A DNA stretch of 64,000 bases, from assembly GCA_016169945.1 (NCBI GenBank), contig JADLSH010000212.1, positions 2,326,001 through 2,390,000 of the forward strand, in the 5' to 3' direction. Within the stretch, counting starts at the first letter, position 1; each line of letters begins with the position of its first letter. Positions 8,399-18,759 of this stretch are shown here, piece by piece. The notes beneath the pieces were generated by a model. That model was not told the origin of the DNA. It was given only the letters and a program-made list of their open reading frames with translations, and searched no databases. A program made the translations under genes and the position numbers. Origin of the DNA: Trachythela sp. YZ-2020. Taxonomy: Eukaryota; Cnidaria; Anthozoa; Malacalcyonacea; Clavulariidae.

Positions 8399-9923
8399 AT
8401 GAACGAGCAAGTACTAAAATATATCAGCGCCCCACTACCGGAGGGCTACTTACATAATGGTAACATTTCAAGTGTTACCAACACCATGAATGAATGGTAT
8501 GGTTGGTTGGTGAGTCACGTACCCGAGCCTATTTTCACTACGGCGTCACAGGCATTCACAATGACACAAGAAAAGATCATCTCATTATTCAAACAACTGG
8601 CTCTCGTCCCCACTCGTTACGTACAAGAGCCACCAAAGGCAACCGTCACCGAGACTGAGGATAAGATGGAAGGATGGTATGATTGGCTTGTCAGTCACGT
8701 CCCAAAAACAATCAGAAGGAAAACTTCCGCCGCATTTAGGCTCATGAAACAAAAAATTTTGGGAAAGTACGAAGAGAAGGAAAGTTTGGAGCCAACTCTT
8801 ATACAAGAGGAGAAAGTTTGGAGCCAACTCTCATAAAAGAAGCAATTGGGCGGAGGGCGATGAGGCACACCATTAGACCAAAGGGAACATATGACGCAAA
8901 GACTTTTTAGAGGTGACCACTAAAAAAGTAGTTGGACTAATTAGTGGTGTGGAGGGAGCAAAAAAAATAAACACAACGTTGGTGTGTGTGTTTTCAAAGG
9001 ACGATCCAAAGTATGGGGAAGAGATCACAGTTATTGGAAACTTTGCGTCAAAGACCCGCACCATCATTGGAGACAACGATGTGGGTGAGACCTATGAAGA
9101 CATGAAGGAAAAGATGCAAGAGTCGCTGGCAAAGTATCAGAAGCAGGGGAGCGGATGGAGATTAAAAAGGGTGGAAGCTTTGGACATTTATATCACAAAG
9201 TTCAAACCATTGAAGGGAAAAGGTTTCAGACCTTTGCCTGAGAAAATAAAAAGTAAGGAGGCCATCATCAACGTGAAGAATGATGATGACATGTGTTCCA
9301 AATGGGCAGACACCAGGGCACTAAATCCTGTGGGTGATCATGCTGGAAGACTCGCAAAAATGTTGGTACTAGAACTGTGTGGTGGTACTTTTTATGTGTA
9401 CGCAGTGCTTCATTGAGGACTTGGGTGAGGAGGACAAACCTATTGGTGAGAGTAGTACAACACTATACCAAAAACATAACCATAGCGAGTTTAATTATTA
9501 TATTAAATGTTTTGATGGTAGTGTGTACCAGCCAAAAACTGTACATTATACACAAAAGTATGAGGGTGAGGATGTCACAAAAGTTTTTGTAGAGTCTTTG
9601 GAGAAGGATGTTTGTGATATATTTACAAAGTTTGAGGAGGCCGTACTAATATGTATGACAAAGCAGAGAATGAAGTCTATGAAAAGTCTGAGGCATGTTA
9701 CGCATGTAAGATTGGGTATGATAAAAAATATTATAAAGTTAGGGATCACTACCATATCACAGGAAAGTATAGGGGAGCTGCATGCAACACTTGTAAACAT
9801 AGGATGAGACAGCCAAAGTTTGTACCAATACTTTTTCATAATTTGGAGGGGTACGACTCTCACTTGTTTGTAAGCAACTTAGGTGTTAGTGAGGGTGACA
9901 TTAGGTGTATACGCAAGACGTAG
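8399..9923 (+). pseudogene. Protein-primed DNA polymerase B, N-terminal part, truncated
   Basis: The first frame (8399-8836) carries W-x-x-W-L-V-S-H-V-P-(E/K)-(P/T)-I twice (near residues 33 and 97), a motif that opens many Polinton polymerases. Frameshifts near 8830 and 8907 lead to the 8913-9416 frame with KYQKQGSGWRLKRVEALDIY, then RPLPEKIKSKEAIIN and CSKWADTRALNPVGDH, the conserved N-terminal region of Polinton pPolB. A deletion near 9365 and another frameshift near 9640 precede FNYYIKCFDGSVYQPKTV, VRDHYHITGKYRGAACNTC and FHNLEGYDSHLFVSNLG. The frame stops at 9923. The polymerase palm and its catalytic aspartates are absent, so the copy is inactive. It is the key evidence for the element's identity. 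Confidence 0.85.
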
Positions 9924-9958
9924 TTTTCAGTTAAAATATTAGATTAAAGTAGAGCATG

Positions 9959-10235
9959 TCCACCATGGGGACCACTACCCCCTGAGGACATTAATTGCAC
10001 CAGATTCCAACACGGGGACTAATACCCCCTGACGACTTTAATTGCACTAGAGTCCAACACGAGAACCAATACCCCATAAGGACATTAACTGCACCAGTCC
10101 AACATGGGGCACAATACCCCCTGAGGATATCAATTACATTAGACTCCAACATGGGGACCAATACCCCCTGAGGACATCAATTACACTAGAGTCCAACATG
10201 GGGACCAATACCCCCTGAGGACATTAATTAGTTTA
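9959..10235. repeat. 47-bp minisatellite, six copies
   Basis: Six tandem units of about 47 bp (one of 45) share TCCAACATGGGGACCAATAC and CCCCTGAGGACATTAATT. Each unit contains GGGG-x7-CCCC, so each can form a small hairpin. Copies differ by several substitutions. The array begins about 35 bp after the truncated polymerase ends and has no coding frame. Confidence 0.9.
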
Positions 10236-11655
10236 AACAATGAGTCTGTGGGGTGACACTTTGGCCTCAGTTTAAGGTATAATCGGAGCATTTCTCCCCA
10301 ACAACCCTTCTCCCACAACATTGTGTGTACTTTATTGTCTCTGAATTGTTTTAAATATTAACTAACCGAATTGTAGCATTAAACTTCGTCACTTGCTTTT
10401 GAAATGAAGTTTATGAGACTTAATATATTTTTTATTTTTCTATAACGAATTTGAATCAATGCTAAAATACTTTTAAGATCAATCAATGTTATATCGACCA
10501 CACAGAATGATCTATGCATTATTAAAATTCACAAACCATACTGTATGCTATAAATCGGCAAAGCAAGTGTGCAAAATAGACAATTACACGTTTAAAACGC
10601 TCCTTTCTCGGTCTTTCGACTGTTTATCTTCTTTTGGATACTCTTTGATTTGTATTTATTATGTCCTGACTCCTGAGTGTTATAAAATGAGTGCGAAACT
10701 ATTTTGGTCTGAACTCGCGCATGCGCATAACTTAAAAAACCGCCCATGTCAAAAAAATGGCGGACAACTTTGCATTCCGCGCGCTAGTTTTCACATACTC
10801 GGGTGTAAATATCCGAGCGGAATTAGTGCCTTCGCATGGCGCTTCGCGCCCGCTCGGGGATTATTATGTATATATTACTTTGAAAATCATCCACAATAGT
10901 CAACTTTTATAAGTCTCCATTTGCAAATGATTCAAACAAAAAATTTGCCACAAAACACAATGTTAGGTTTTGGACACCGCCGCCCTGTTTGACAGATGTC
11001 GCGAAATGGCCGCACAACGGCAGTAAAAAAATATTAAAAATTATTAAAGCTCAGACGAATCGGTTCACTTCCCCAGGAATGACGGATAAAAATTTATAGA
11101 GGTGCGCTGATTGTGCGCACTCCCGGTACAAATAGCGTTAAGGAAAATAGAATATCTAAAAAAGCTAGGAAAATTTCAAGTTTAATTTACAGCTTCGCAG
11201 ATTGCGAATGCGTAGTGCATTGTTTGTTGTCGTACTTTCGCCCCGCACGCTTCAGTGACCCAGAACGGCAGAGAAAGTCTGATTACATAGCATGATAAAC
11301 AATTAAACTAGAGAACCGAGGAGGTTGAACTTTGATTGGAATTTGAGATTTCCATTAGTCAGAAACGAAGGAATCACATTCTTGTGAATAATACTTTTCC
11401 AATTCACGTTTGAGACTGACTGGCGACAACTTTGGGTGTGATGAGACCCCTTTGTACCACATGGCATGAGCAACTGGCGACCAGCTCATTTTGGAAGTTG
11501 TTTCTTTAATATCCCCTCGCACACGAATACATGGTCAATGAGTTTGTTAACGTTCATATAGCATAAAATATTGTGTTCGCGATTCTTGCTTAAAGGTCAT
11601 ATTAGGAATATTATATCGTGCCATATTAAGTTATTATTGTTGTTTCTATTTTAAG
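10236..11655. other. No gene seen
   Basis: The 137-codon ORF at 10486-10899 has no recognisable composition and I treat it as chance. Near 10797-10858, CTCGGGTGTAAATATCCGAG and GCGCTTCGCGCCCGCTCGGG suggest a palindromic insertion. TTTTTCTATAACG-type AT stretches fill the rest. Upstream exons of the kinase at 11656 were looked for and not found. Confidence 0.5.
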
Positions 11656-12060
11656 ATTGGTTCAGATAATTCTTTGAAGATTGCTGATGTTGGTATATCA
11701 AAACCTGTCATAGAAATCACTGGTACTCTGGCTGGAACACCAATCTACATGGCTCCAGAAGTCTTTACGTCAGAACCGTACGACGCTCGGGTTGATATAT
11801 ATAGCTTTGGTTTGATTTTGTGGGAGATGTGGTATGGTGAAAGAGTTTTCCGTGATCTTAACGAAATGTCTTTAAGAAAATTCGTCAAAAAGATTAAAGA
11901 TGGTTACAGACCAGATGTATTGGTCGAATCTCGCTTTCCACCATTCCCTGAATTGCAGCGTCTCATTGAAAAATGCTGGAAAACGAATCCAAAACATCGT
12001 CCGAATGCCCATGAATGTGTGTCGGCACTGGATTCGTTCTTAAAATCTCTCGTTCCCTAA
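11656..12060 (+). CDS. 3'-terminal exon of a DSTYK-like protein kinase
   Basis: The last coding exon of a protein kinase (C-lobe), preceded by acceptor TTTTAAG and ending at TAA 12058-12060. It begins at the activation segment: SLKIADVGISK (DVG where DFG is usual), GTLAGTPIYMAPEV (P+1 loop and APE), DIYSFGLILWEMWYG (helix F with the conserved aspartate), then CWKTNPKHRPNAHEC (conserved arginine of helix I). The catalytic HRD loop and N-lobe lie on earlier exons, which I cannot find between here and the Polinton remnant. The sequence resembles the dual serine/threonine and tyrosine kinase (DSTYK)-like genes expanded in corals. The frame is intact, so this is the best host-gene candidate in the window, unless it is an orphaned exon. 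Confidence 0.75.
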   Translation: MGSDNSLKIADVGISKPVIEITGTLAGTPIYMAPEVFTSEPYDARVDIYSFGLILWEMWYGERVFRDLNEMSLRKFVKKIKDGYRPDVLVESRFPPFPELQRLIEKCWKTNPKHRPNAHECVSALDSFLKSLVP

Positions 12061-12732
12061 TTTGAAAAATTTTGGAACAGCATCCTGCGGTACTCAGCGA
12101 TTAAAAACCCAATATAGAAAATACTTTTCTCATTTATTGCATTCGCACGACCTTTCTCCGAATCTCAAGAGTTGATTTGAAGTATTTTTCAATTACGAAA
12201 TTTTGCGGTACATAGTAACAAAATATAGCCACGGAACTCGGGTCCATACATATGTTATTAATAGACGTGAGCTTATAGGTTATCTAATATTATGATACTG
12301 TGTTGTTAGTCATAGATTTAACATAAATATATTAGATAAAGAACACAAGGAATCTCGAGTAAGGGTTGACAAGGAATATCTTAAATATTGCACAATAATT
12401 ACTTTAGTTATCAAGTCGTAAATTAAGGTAATCAATTAAGGTAATCAATAAATATAAGTGTAATTCTCCACGATTTAGACAATTTAATTACATTGATCGT
12501 TTCATTAACGTTTGTTAGAATTAGTTTAATATTTTTCTTTCCTAACAGTAAGAGCCGAGGTAGCAACTTTAATGCGCCCAGATTTTTCTCGCACTTCACA
12601 CACCAATATCCAATACCTTGAACGAACTTGTCGGGAGATTTTCCATACTTAATATCGTTGGTACAAACGTGCAGAAATATTTATATTTGGTTTCCGCGTA
12701 GCAATTGTTTAAAATATCCTTGCATGCAATAT
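12061..12732. other. No gene seen; kinase 3' flank
   Basis: AT-rich sequence with no coding signal. It includes the probable 3' untranslated region of the kinase exon. GGTAATCAATTAAGGTAATCAATAAA near 12426 is a short direct repeat. Confidence 0.5.
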
Positions 12733-14318
12733 CAGGGGCGGATCTAGGATTTTTGTAACATAAGTCGAACGCCGAAGGCGTGAGACATGATAGGGAGGTT
12801 CGGGGGCATGCCCTCCCGGAAATTTTTGAAATCTAGACTCCCTGAAATACGATTTCAAGCGTTTTGGGTGTGAGATTTTGCAGAATTCCCAAGATAATAA
12901 AGTACATCAAGGACACGATTTTTTATGATCTCACAAACATACCTTCTCCCAGACATTTATCTTCGGAATTAAATTACTTAGTTTCAATAGGCTTTGAATT
13001 AAAATGAATTTGGGTTATACTTAAAATTTAAGCACATAAAATCCTTCACAAGACACAAATTGAAGTGAATGATACTAATAACTGATCCAATATAAATCGC
13101 TGCATGTGAAACAAATTCTCAAGCAAAATAAAGAGTTATATTTCAATTATACTTTGTAAAATACATTATCCAATTACAATTACAATTTATACTATAAATA
13201 GACTTGTAATGATATTCATCGCAAATCTTTCATACAATGCAAATTAGCAAAATAACATCGTTTTAACACTCCAATTGCGTTACTCTGATCCTTTATTATA
13301 AATTATAAATACAGTAGGAAAGCGGGAAGGCCCGAAAGAGTAATGCAAGTTGCTCGATAAAAATGTATTAAAGCGTGTTATATTTCAACTTCATATTTAT
13401 TTTGGATATTTTCATACCTTATAGCAGTGCACACTTTATCTTTGGCTTTACCACCCAAATTACCACCACGATCTTTGTGAGGCACGTAGATTTCAGCAGA
13501 GAAGTCTCTACTGAGTGCCTTCTCGTTGCTGAATAGCAAAGATAATTAAAAGCTGCTCGCTTGATATCTTCGCTGCCCGACAATAACCTCATTCAAAGAC
13601 AGTCGAAGTTTATTTAAGGCCGTTAAATCGTATCGTGCAATCGCATTTCGAACGTCCGCGTACATATCAATACTCGACATCGCAAAACAATTTTCCAACT
13701 ATGAAAAACCTTGGTATAGTTTATAATATACTAAGTAGAAAGACTGCTTTGCATGAATTTCGCAATTTTCAGGACTGATGCTCCCAGCCGCGAATCAGTC
13801 CGAATCAGTCCAAAAAAATGAACCTATAGGAATTGTCAATATTTTCAAATTGACCAATCAACATGAAAGAAATGGACTGATAAAGACTCCCTTAAGATGC
13901 AAATATCAGTCCGACCACCCCATAAAGACTCCTTTAAAGTGCAAATCAGTCCGACCACCCCACAATATTTTCAAATTGACCAATCAAAGGAAAGAAATGG
14001 ACTGATAAAGACTCACTTAAGGTGCAAATCAGTCCGACCACCCCACAGATCAGTCCAGATAAGTCCAAATTACCTCTCGACCAATCGAATGAGCATAATG
14101 ACCACCCGATTCTGCGAGTTTCTTGCGTTTTACCGCTGCTCTAGATAAAGCATATATTTATTCAAAACTGAGCTCGTAAAGACCTAAACTGGACTATGAT
14201 ATGAATTCATATTATATACGGGAATTAATTATTCAAATTTCGAAATAATAAATTAATTATATATTGGCAAAAAAATACGTCAGTCACGCGACTGATTGGA
14301 CTTACCCTAGATCCGCCA
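12733..14318. mobile_element. hAT-like non-autonomous element (about 1.6 kb)
   Basis: The left end is CAGGGGCGGATCTAGG and the right end reads CCTAGATCCGCC; in reverse complement both give GGCGGATCTAGG. The same termini bound 61615-63663, where an 8-bp TSD is perfect. Here the right tip lost its last bases and the TSD is not clear. Just inside the left end, GGTTCGGGGGCATGCCCTCC and CTCCCTGAAATACGATTTC resemble the sequence beside the hAT transposase fragment at 36295-36360. There is no transposase inside; the interior holds a tandem repeat (13839-14075). Confidence 0.65.
13839..14075. repeat. 133-bp tandem repeat in hAT-like element
   Basis: AATATTTTCAAATTGACCAA starts two units 133 bp apart (13839 and about 13972). 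Within and after them, CAGTCCGACCACCCCA occurs three times. Short ORFs here are translations of this repeat. Related AGTCAAA/CCAATCA words lie near the right end of the element at 61615-63663. Confidence 0.7.
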
Positions 14319-14826
14319 TGCATGTCATGTGTATTGGACATCTCCCACCACTGCACATTCGGTATAATGGAGTAACCAGCAATATGGAGCAATAATTTCC
14401 ACCTATATATTTTCTACTGCTTACATGAACCTTTTACATGTCATTATTGTTAAGTCTTAGTTAACCGGTATCATGTGTGCTTTATTATTTAATCATTGAC
14501 GGTCAGCGTCGATTCCTTGTATATGTGTGTTGATATTCACTGTGTGCGTTGACAATTATCTTTTTGATGTAATCTCGTTATTTTACGAGGTATCCCTTGT
14601 AAGCCACCGTACTCACCGAAACATGTTATGACACTGGCGTGCTAGAGTCTATGGAAATCTATGTTTACCAAAATTAATGACCCAAGCTGTTGATATAAAA
14701 CCATATTTATAAAAACACAATTCAAACAAAACATATTTTGTGGGAGAAGGGGTTCTGGGGTGTGACTCATATTCTGACAAACATCATCCCTACTCACGTC
14801 CCACCTTAAGCTGAACTGATTGACTG
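14319..14826. other. No gene seen
   Basis: AT-rich sequence between the hAT-like element and the left target-site duplication of the 8.5-kb transposon. CTGAACTGATTGACTGAACTGAATG at the right edge is a short imperfect repeat of the target sequence. Confidence 0.5.
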
Positions 14827-14835
14827 AACTGAATG

Positions 14836-14899
14836 CAACCTCGTACCCAGGGTATTTGCTCTTGGGGAGCGAATACCCTGGTGGACGCTGATCACGTGA
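14836..14899 (+). repeat. Left terminal inverted repeat of the 8.5-kb transposon
   Basis: Sixty-four bases, identical to the reverse complement of 23308-23371. It contains an internal palindrome, CCAGGGTATT and AATACCCTGG around a GCTC/GAGC spacer, and ends in GATCACGTGA, which in this copy continues as the palindrome GATCACGTGATC. The TSD AACTGAATG precedes it at 14827-14835. Confidence 0.9.
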
Positions 14900-16354
14900 T
14901 CTGCTAAAATCTAGCAGATTTTTAATTAGCGGTAGTATGCTAACTTAGGGAGGGGTGGGAAAGGACTTGTTGACATTCGCCAGTCACGATTAATTATAGT
15001 ATGTAGTTTCTCTTTATCGAACGACGTTGATAAGTAAAGTAGTACGTTGATAAATATATAAAATGAACGAGAGAACTAAATCTCCGTCAACTCCAAAAAA
15101 ATTTTACAAGACTTCTGGCGATTTTTCAAGAGCTTGTCGCCTCTGTGGAAGCGTTGGAGACGCGAAGTTTGCTAAAAATCTTTTTAATCGTGGTAATGCC
15201 GACTTGCTTGCAGCAGCAGAAGATATTTACGGTAATAAACTGCCGAACTACGACGCACTCCCTCATCTTATATGCAGACCTTGTGAAAGGAGAGTAAATA
15301 ACTTCAAACTGTTCAAGGCAACAATTTCGAAGAGTCAAACATCATTCTCACGCGTTAAAAGGTGCATCCCAGTTTCGCCATCGAGTATGAAACCGCCCAC
15401 AAAAAGCGCCAAAAGAGTTCCTGTACGATTATTTCAAGATGAACAACGGATTCCCCAGCAGGTACGTTCGATGTCTAAATTTTCCCATATATTATGCATA
15501 CCGATTTTGTTTGTACACGTTGTATTTTAAATGTTGCATCTTTCTGCATGACGCAAATGAAATTCCAATTGAGGGTAGTAAGTCTCGTTTGAAATCTTAT
15601 ATTTAATATAACAGTTATAATTGTTAGTTTTTCTCTTATATAGGTTGAAAAATCTGTCGGAAGTTCTGTTGGTAATGCACTGACGTTTGCAGAAGTCTTG
15701 TCCAAGATAGAAAACGAGCTGAAGAATATTGCAAGACGAGAAACAAACTCTGTTCTTCGCCAAAAAGACTTCGAAAGTATGAACAACTTCCAGTTCGAAA
15801 ACATCGTCAACGAGATGAAAACGTTATGTCCATATACATACCAAACGTTGTCAGTTATGATAGACGAACATTACTACACGGAGAAGAAGATTGCGCCCCT
15901 CGCTCTTATATACGGCATTATAATGTTTAGACGATGTCACGAATTAACACGTCTGCAACGAATTAATACATTGCTGCTCACTGAAAGTAATGCCAACACT
16001 GAGGTATCAAAATAAAGAATATTAATTTACATAATTTGCAACATGGATGCATGTTTGTTTTTATGCAACATCTTGAATTTACAATCTTAGCACATTTCAC
16101 ATTTGATTTATTATATTTACCGCACAAAATGTATTTGCTTTGTAAAATATTTATGCAGGAAATGCCGTGTTTGCTAGAACAAATATACCCTATCATTCCA
16201 GTTTCTCAGGTGTTTACGAACAGGCACTTAGACAAGCAAGTTTCCATGACAATTTTTGTTTTGGCAAGTTCTATTTCCTCGTGTGTATAGGAAGACTTGT
16301 AAAGTTTACTTTGAATTGCGGGAACCACTGAGTTATTTTGATAAAATACAATAA

Positions 16355-16611
16355 AATAGTAACTCCGAAAACAGTAAACATTTTGAAAATGGTTTATTCT
16401 ACGTTTCGACTAGGTTTTAGTCATCTTCAGGAATGAAGAGATTTGTAATCTCTTCATTCCTGAAGATGACTAAAACCTAGTCGAAACGTAGAATAAACCA
16501 TTTTCAAAATGTTTACTGTTCTAATCTCTTCATTCCTGAAGATGACTAAAACCTAGTCGAAACGTAGAATAAACCATTTTCAAAATGTTTACTGTTTTCG
16601 GAGTTACTATT
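16355..16611. repeat. Inverted/direct repeat insertion in DUF6589 intron 2
   Basis: A roughly 70-bp unit containing GAAGATGACTAAAACCTAGT and CGAAACGTAGAATAAACC occurs three times, once inverted then twice direct. Outer ends AGTAACTCCGAAAACAG and CTGTTTTCGGAGTTACT are inverted. It is a small foldback-type insertion without coding capacity. Confidence 0.8.
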
Positions 16612-16858
16612 GTAGTGTTTACTTTGACTTTGTTGACTTTATACAACGAGTTTTGCAAAAAGTGTACTTGTTATATAAAAAGTTTTCTTACAATGTAAAC
16701 ACACAAGCAAATATCACTTGCCAAATCAAATCTTTTAATAAAAAAAACTTGCTGGTCAAGCTGGTCTGTTTCAAGAGCTTTACATGAAATATTATGAAAT
16801 ATGCATGAAATGTGCATTATGCGGGATTTTCCCTGAGTGGTGTAAATTAAAACAACAG

Positions 16859-17091
16859 GGGCCGGTTGTACGAAGCCCGTTTAGCGGATAAGCAAAAATA
16901 TAAAACAAGTCTATGCATTCAATGAACAAGCAAACTAAAATGTTTTAACATGAAAAAAACAATTATTTTTCCAATAAATGTTTCCCTCATGAAATTTTTG
17001 TTCTGTCATTCATAAGATGTGGGGAAATAGAATGTTATTTAAATTTAGCTTATCCACCGTTTAAGCTAAACGGGCTTCGTATAACCAGCCC
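16859..17091. mobile_element. Harbinger-type MITE in DUF6589 intron 2
   Basis: The 233-bp element has ends GGGCCGGTTGTACGAAGCCC and, in reverse complement, GGGCTGGTTATACGAAGCCC. It is flanked by CAG at 16856-16858 and 17092-17094, a 3-bp TSD. It shares GGGCCGGTTGT with the left end of the Harbinger element at 2104 and with the MITE at 45805. Confidence 0.75.
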
Positions 17092-18046
17092 CAGGATGAA
17101 AACCAAAAAGGAAATTGTTAGTAGACTATGTATAACTGTTCCAAATACTTTTCAATTCTATATTTGAAATAGAATACAATACTTCATTATCTTTAGATCT
17201 TTGAACGACTAAACAACTATGGTTTTTGTCTGGAAAAGAGTATGAAGTACAAACTTCTGGATGAGATTGGCAATCATTTCATGGATAAAGTTGTAAGAGA
17301 AGTCAAGGCTGGAAAGAAGTTTACAATCCTCTTGGACAACATTGATTGGACTGTAAAGGTGCACGACATGCGATCAGACAATCAGAATAGTAGCGTCCAT
17401 GCTGTTGCAACAACGTTGGTATTTAACCGTGTTTCTTCTGATCATTTGCCAAATGAACAACCCCAACAATCACTGGCCAAGTGTGATGTGGTGAAGCTAG
17501 TTGGTTTGGCTGATGACGAACTAAACATTGTTAGACAACATTATATATGTTTACTTGCACATATCATATTGGAGTTGTTTCCTGCTTTTAAGTTTCTGAA
17601 AGATGTTGTGCCTGTAGTTACTCCAAAGTATGGAACAGAAATGTCTCAAAAGTCTTTAGTAGCTCCGCTACCAGTTCTCCTAAAGGACGAAAAGAAATAC
17701 GCGGACGTTGTTGATGTCCTAGACCAACTGGAAACATGGGTGCATGATGCATACTCATGTAAGCCAGCAAATGGCAATCTTAATCCTCAACCGACCCTTC
17801 AACAATCGTCTTGGCCTCATCTCATGTTCCACCAGCGGATGACTCTGATCCACTGATGAAAGTGAGAGTTCCCTGCTTTGGTGACCAGCTGACCAGAGTT
17901 CGCTTTGCAGGAGCGAAAGATCTACGGGCTGGAAATGAGAATGCTCGTGATAGGCTCGACCACATTTATCCACTCAGAATTGCTGACTGGCACGCAAAAA
18001 GAAGTTTTCTTAAGGTACTTAAAGTAATGTCAAGCAAAAATATATA

Positions 18047-18759
18047 CAGGTGTATGTACTACAGAATACCACAAAAATTTATCTGTTCCATATCTTTTGT
18101 CAAATATATATGTGGCTTCTTAATATTTTTTTGTATATAGTTTATCTTAAATATTTTTTTTAATTGAACATTCTGTGGCAAACTCTAATGTACCACAGAA
18201 TACCAGTGCAGAGATAAATAAGCAACGGTTTATCAAATTGTACCAGGATTTGGTGTGTCATGTTGTGTGATAATTACTGTAGGATATTGCTAACTTAATT
18301 TAGTGAAAGGTAAATACTAAAATCAGTACAGCATACCAGTGGTGTAACCAAAGAATACCAGGTTTATCAATAATTTTGAAAAATTCAGTTTTTCAATGGT
18401 AAAATTGATTCCACAGTGTGATTCCTGTATAGTAATAATGTTGTGTTGCATAGAAAAAGTAGTGATCAACATACATTATACTGGTTTGCAAACTTATTTT
18501 TCAACTTTCGAATTTTACAGGCATTATATGCAGGAAAAAAGTATAAAAAACATAGAATGTTATTTATGTTAATCCTGATTATTTTTAAGAATTTTTATGA
18601 AAATATTCATTATTTTTTTTTATATGTCAATTAAAACTAAAACTAATATATATTCACAAAAATAAAGTACATACTAGTATGTTTCCTCTAAATTTTATAA
18701 GATCAATAAATAAGACTGGTATTCTGTGGTACCGTGGTATTCTGTGGTACACACACCTG
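18047..18759. mobile_element. Tc1/mariner-like MITE in DUF6589 intron 4
   Basis: The ends are CAGGTGTATGTACTACAGAA and, in reverse complement, CAGGTGTGTGTACCACAGAA, with TA on both sides (18045-18046, 18760-18761). ACAGAATACCA is repeated several times inside. TA flanks and CAG ends suggest Tc1/mariner mobilisation. There is no transposase. The short ORFs inside are chance. Confidence 0.65.

Larger units (their letters stand above)
5215..9923. mobile_element. Polinton/adintovirus-like element, decayed and truncated
   Basis: A compact block of small virus-like genes separated by short, very AT-rich spacers, ending in a protein-primed family B DNA polymerase, the hallmark of Polinton/Maverick elements. 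One gene points left (5215-5644) and the rest point right. Nearly every gene carries a frameshift or stop. No integrase, packaging ATPase, maturation protease or recognisable double jelly-roll major capsid gene is visible, and the polymerase stops before its palm domain, so the copy cannot move by itself. Terminal repeats and the 6-bp TSD expected for Polintons were not found. It is an old endogenous copy. Confidence 0.8.

Noticed and set aside
9959..10235. Regular 47-bp repeats as a CRISPR array
   Set aside because: Units are contiguous with no unique spacers, and the surroundings are eukaryotic transposons.
10486..10899. 137-codon ORF as a possible gene
   Set aside because: The translation has no domain-like pattern and spans a palindromic CTCGGG region; no splice or promoter context.
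16150..16300. Extra DUF6589 exon in intron 2
   Set aside because: There is an AG before GAAATGCCG and an open frame, but the direct join of 16003 to 17197 keeps frame and family sequence (NANTE-IFERLNNYGF), so no exon is needed.
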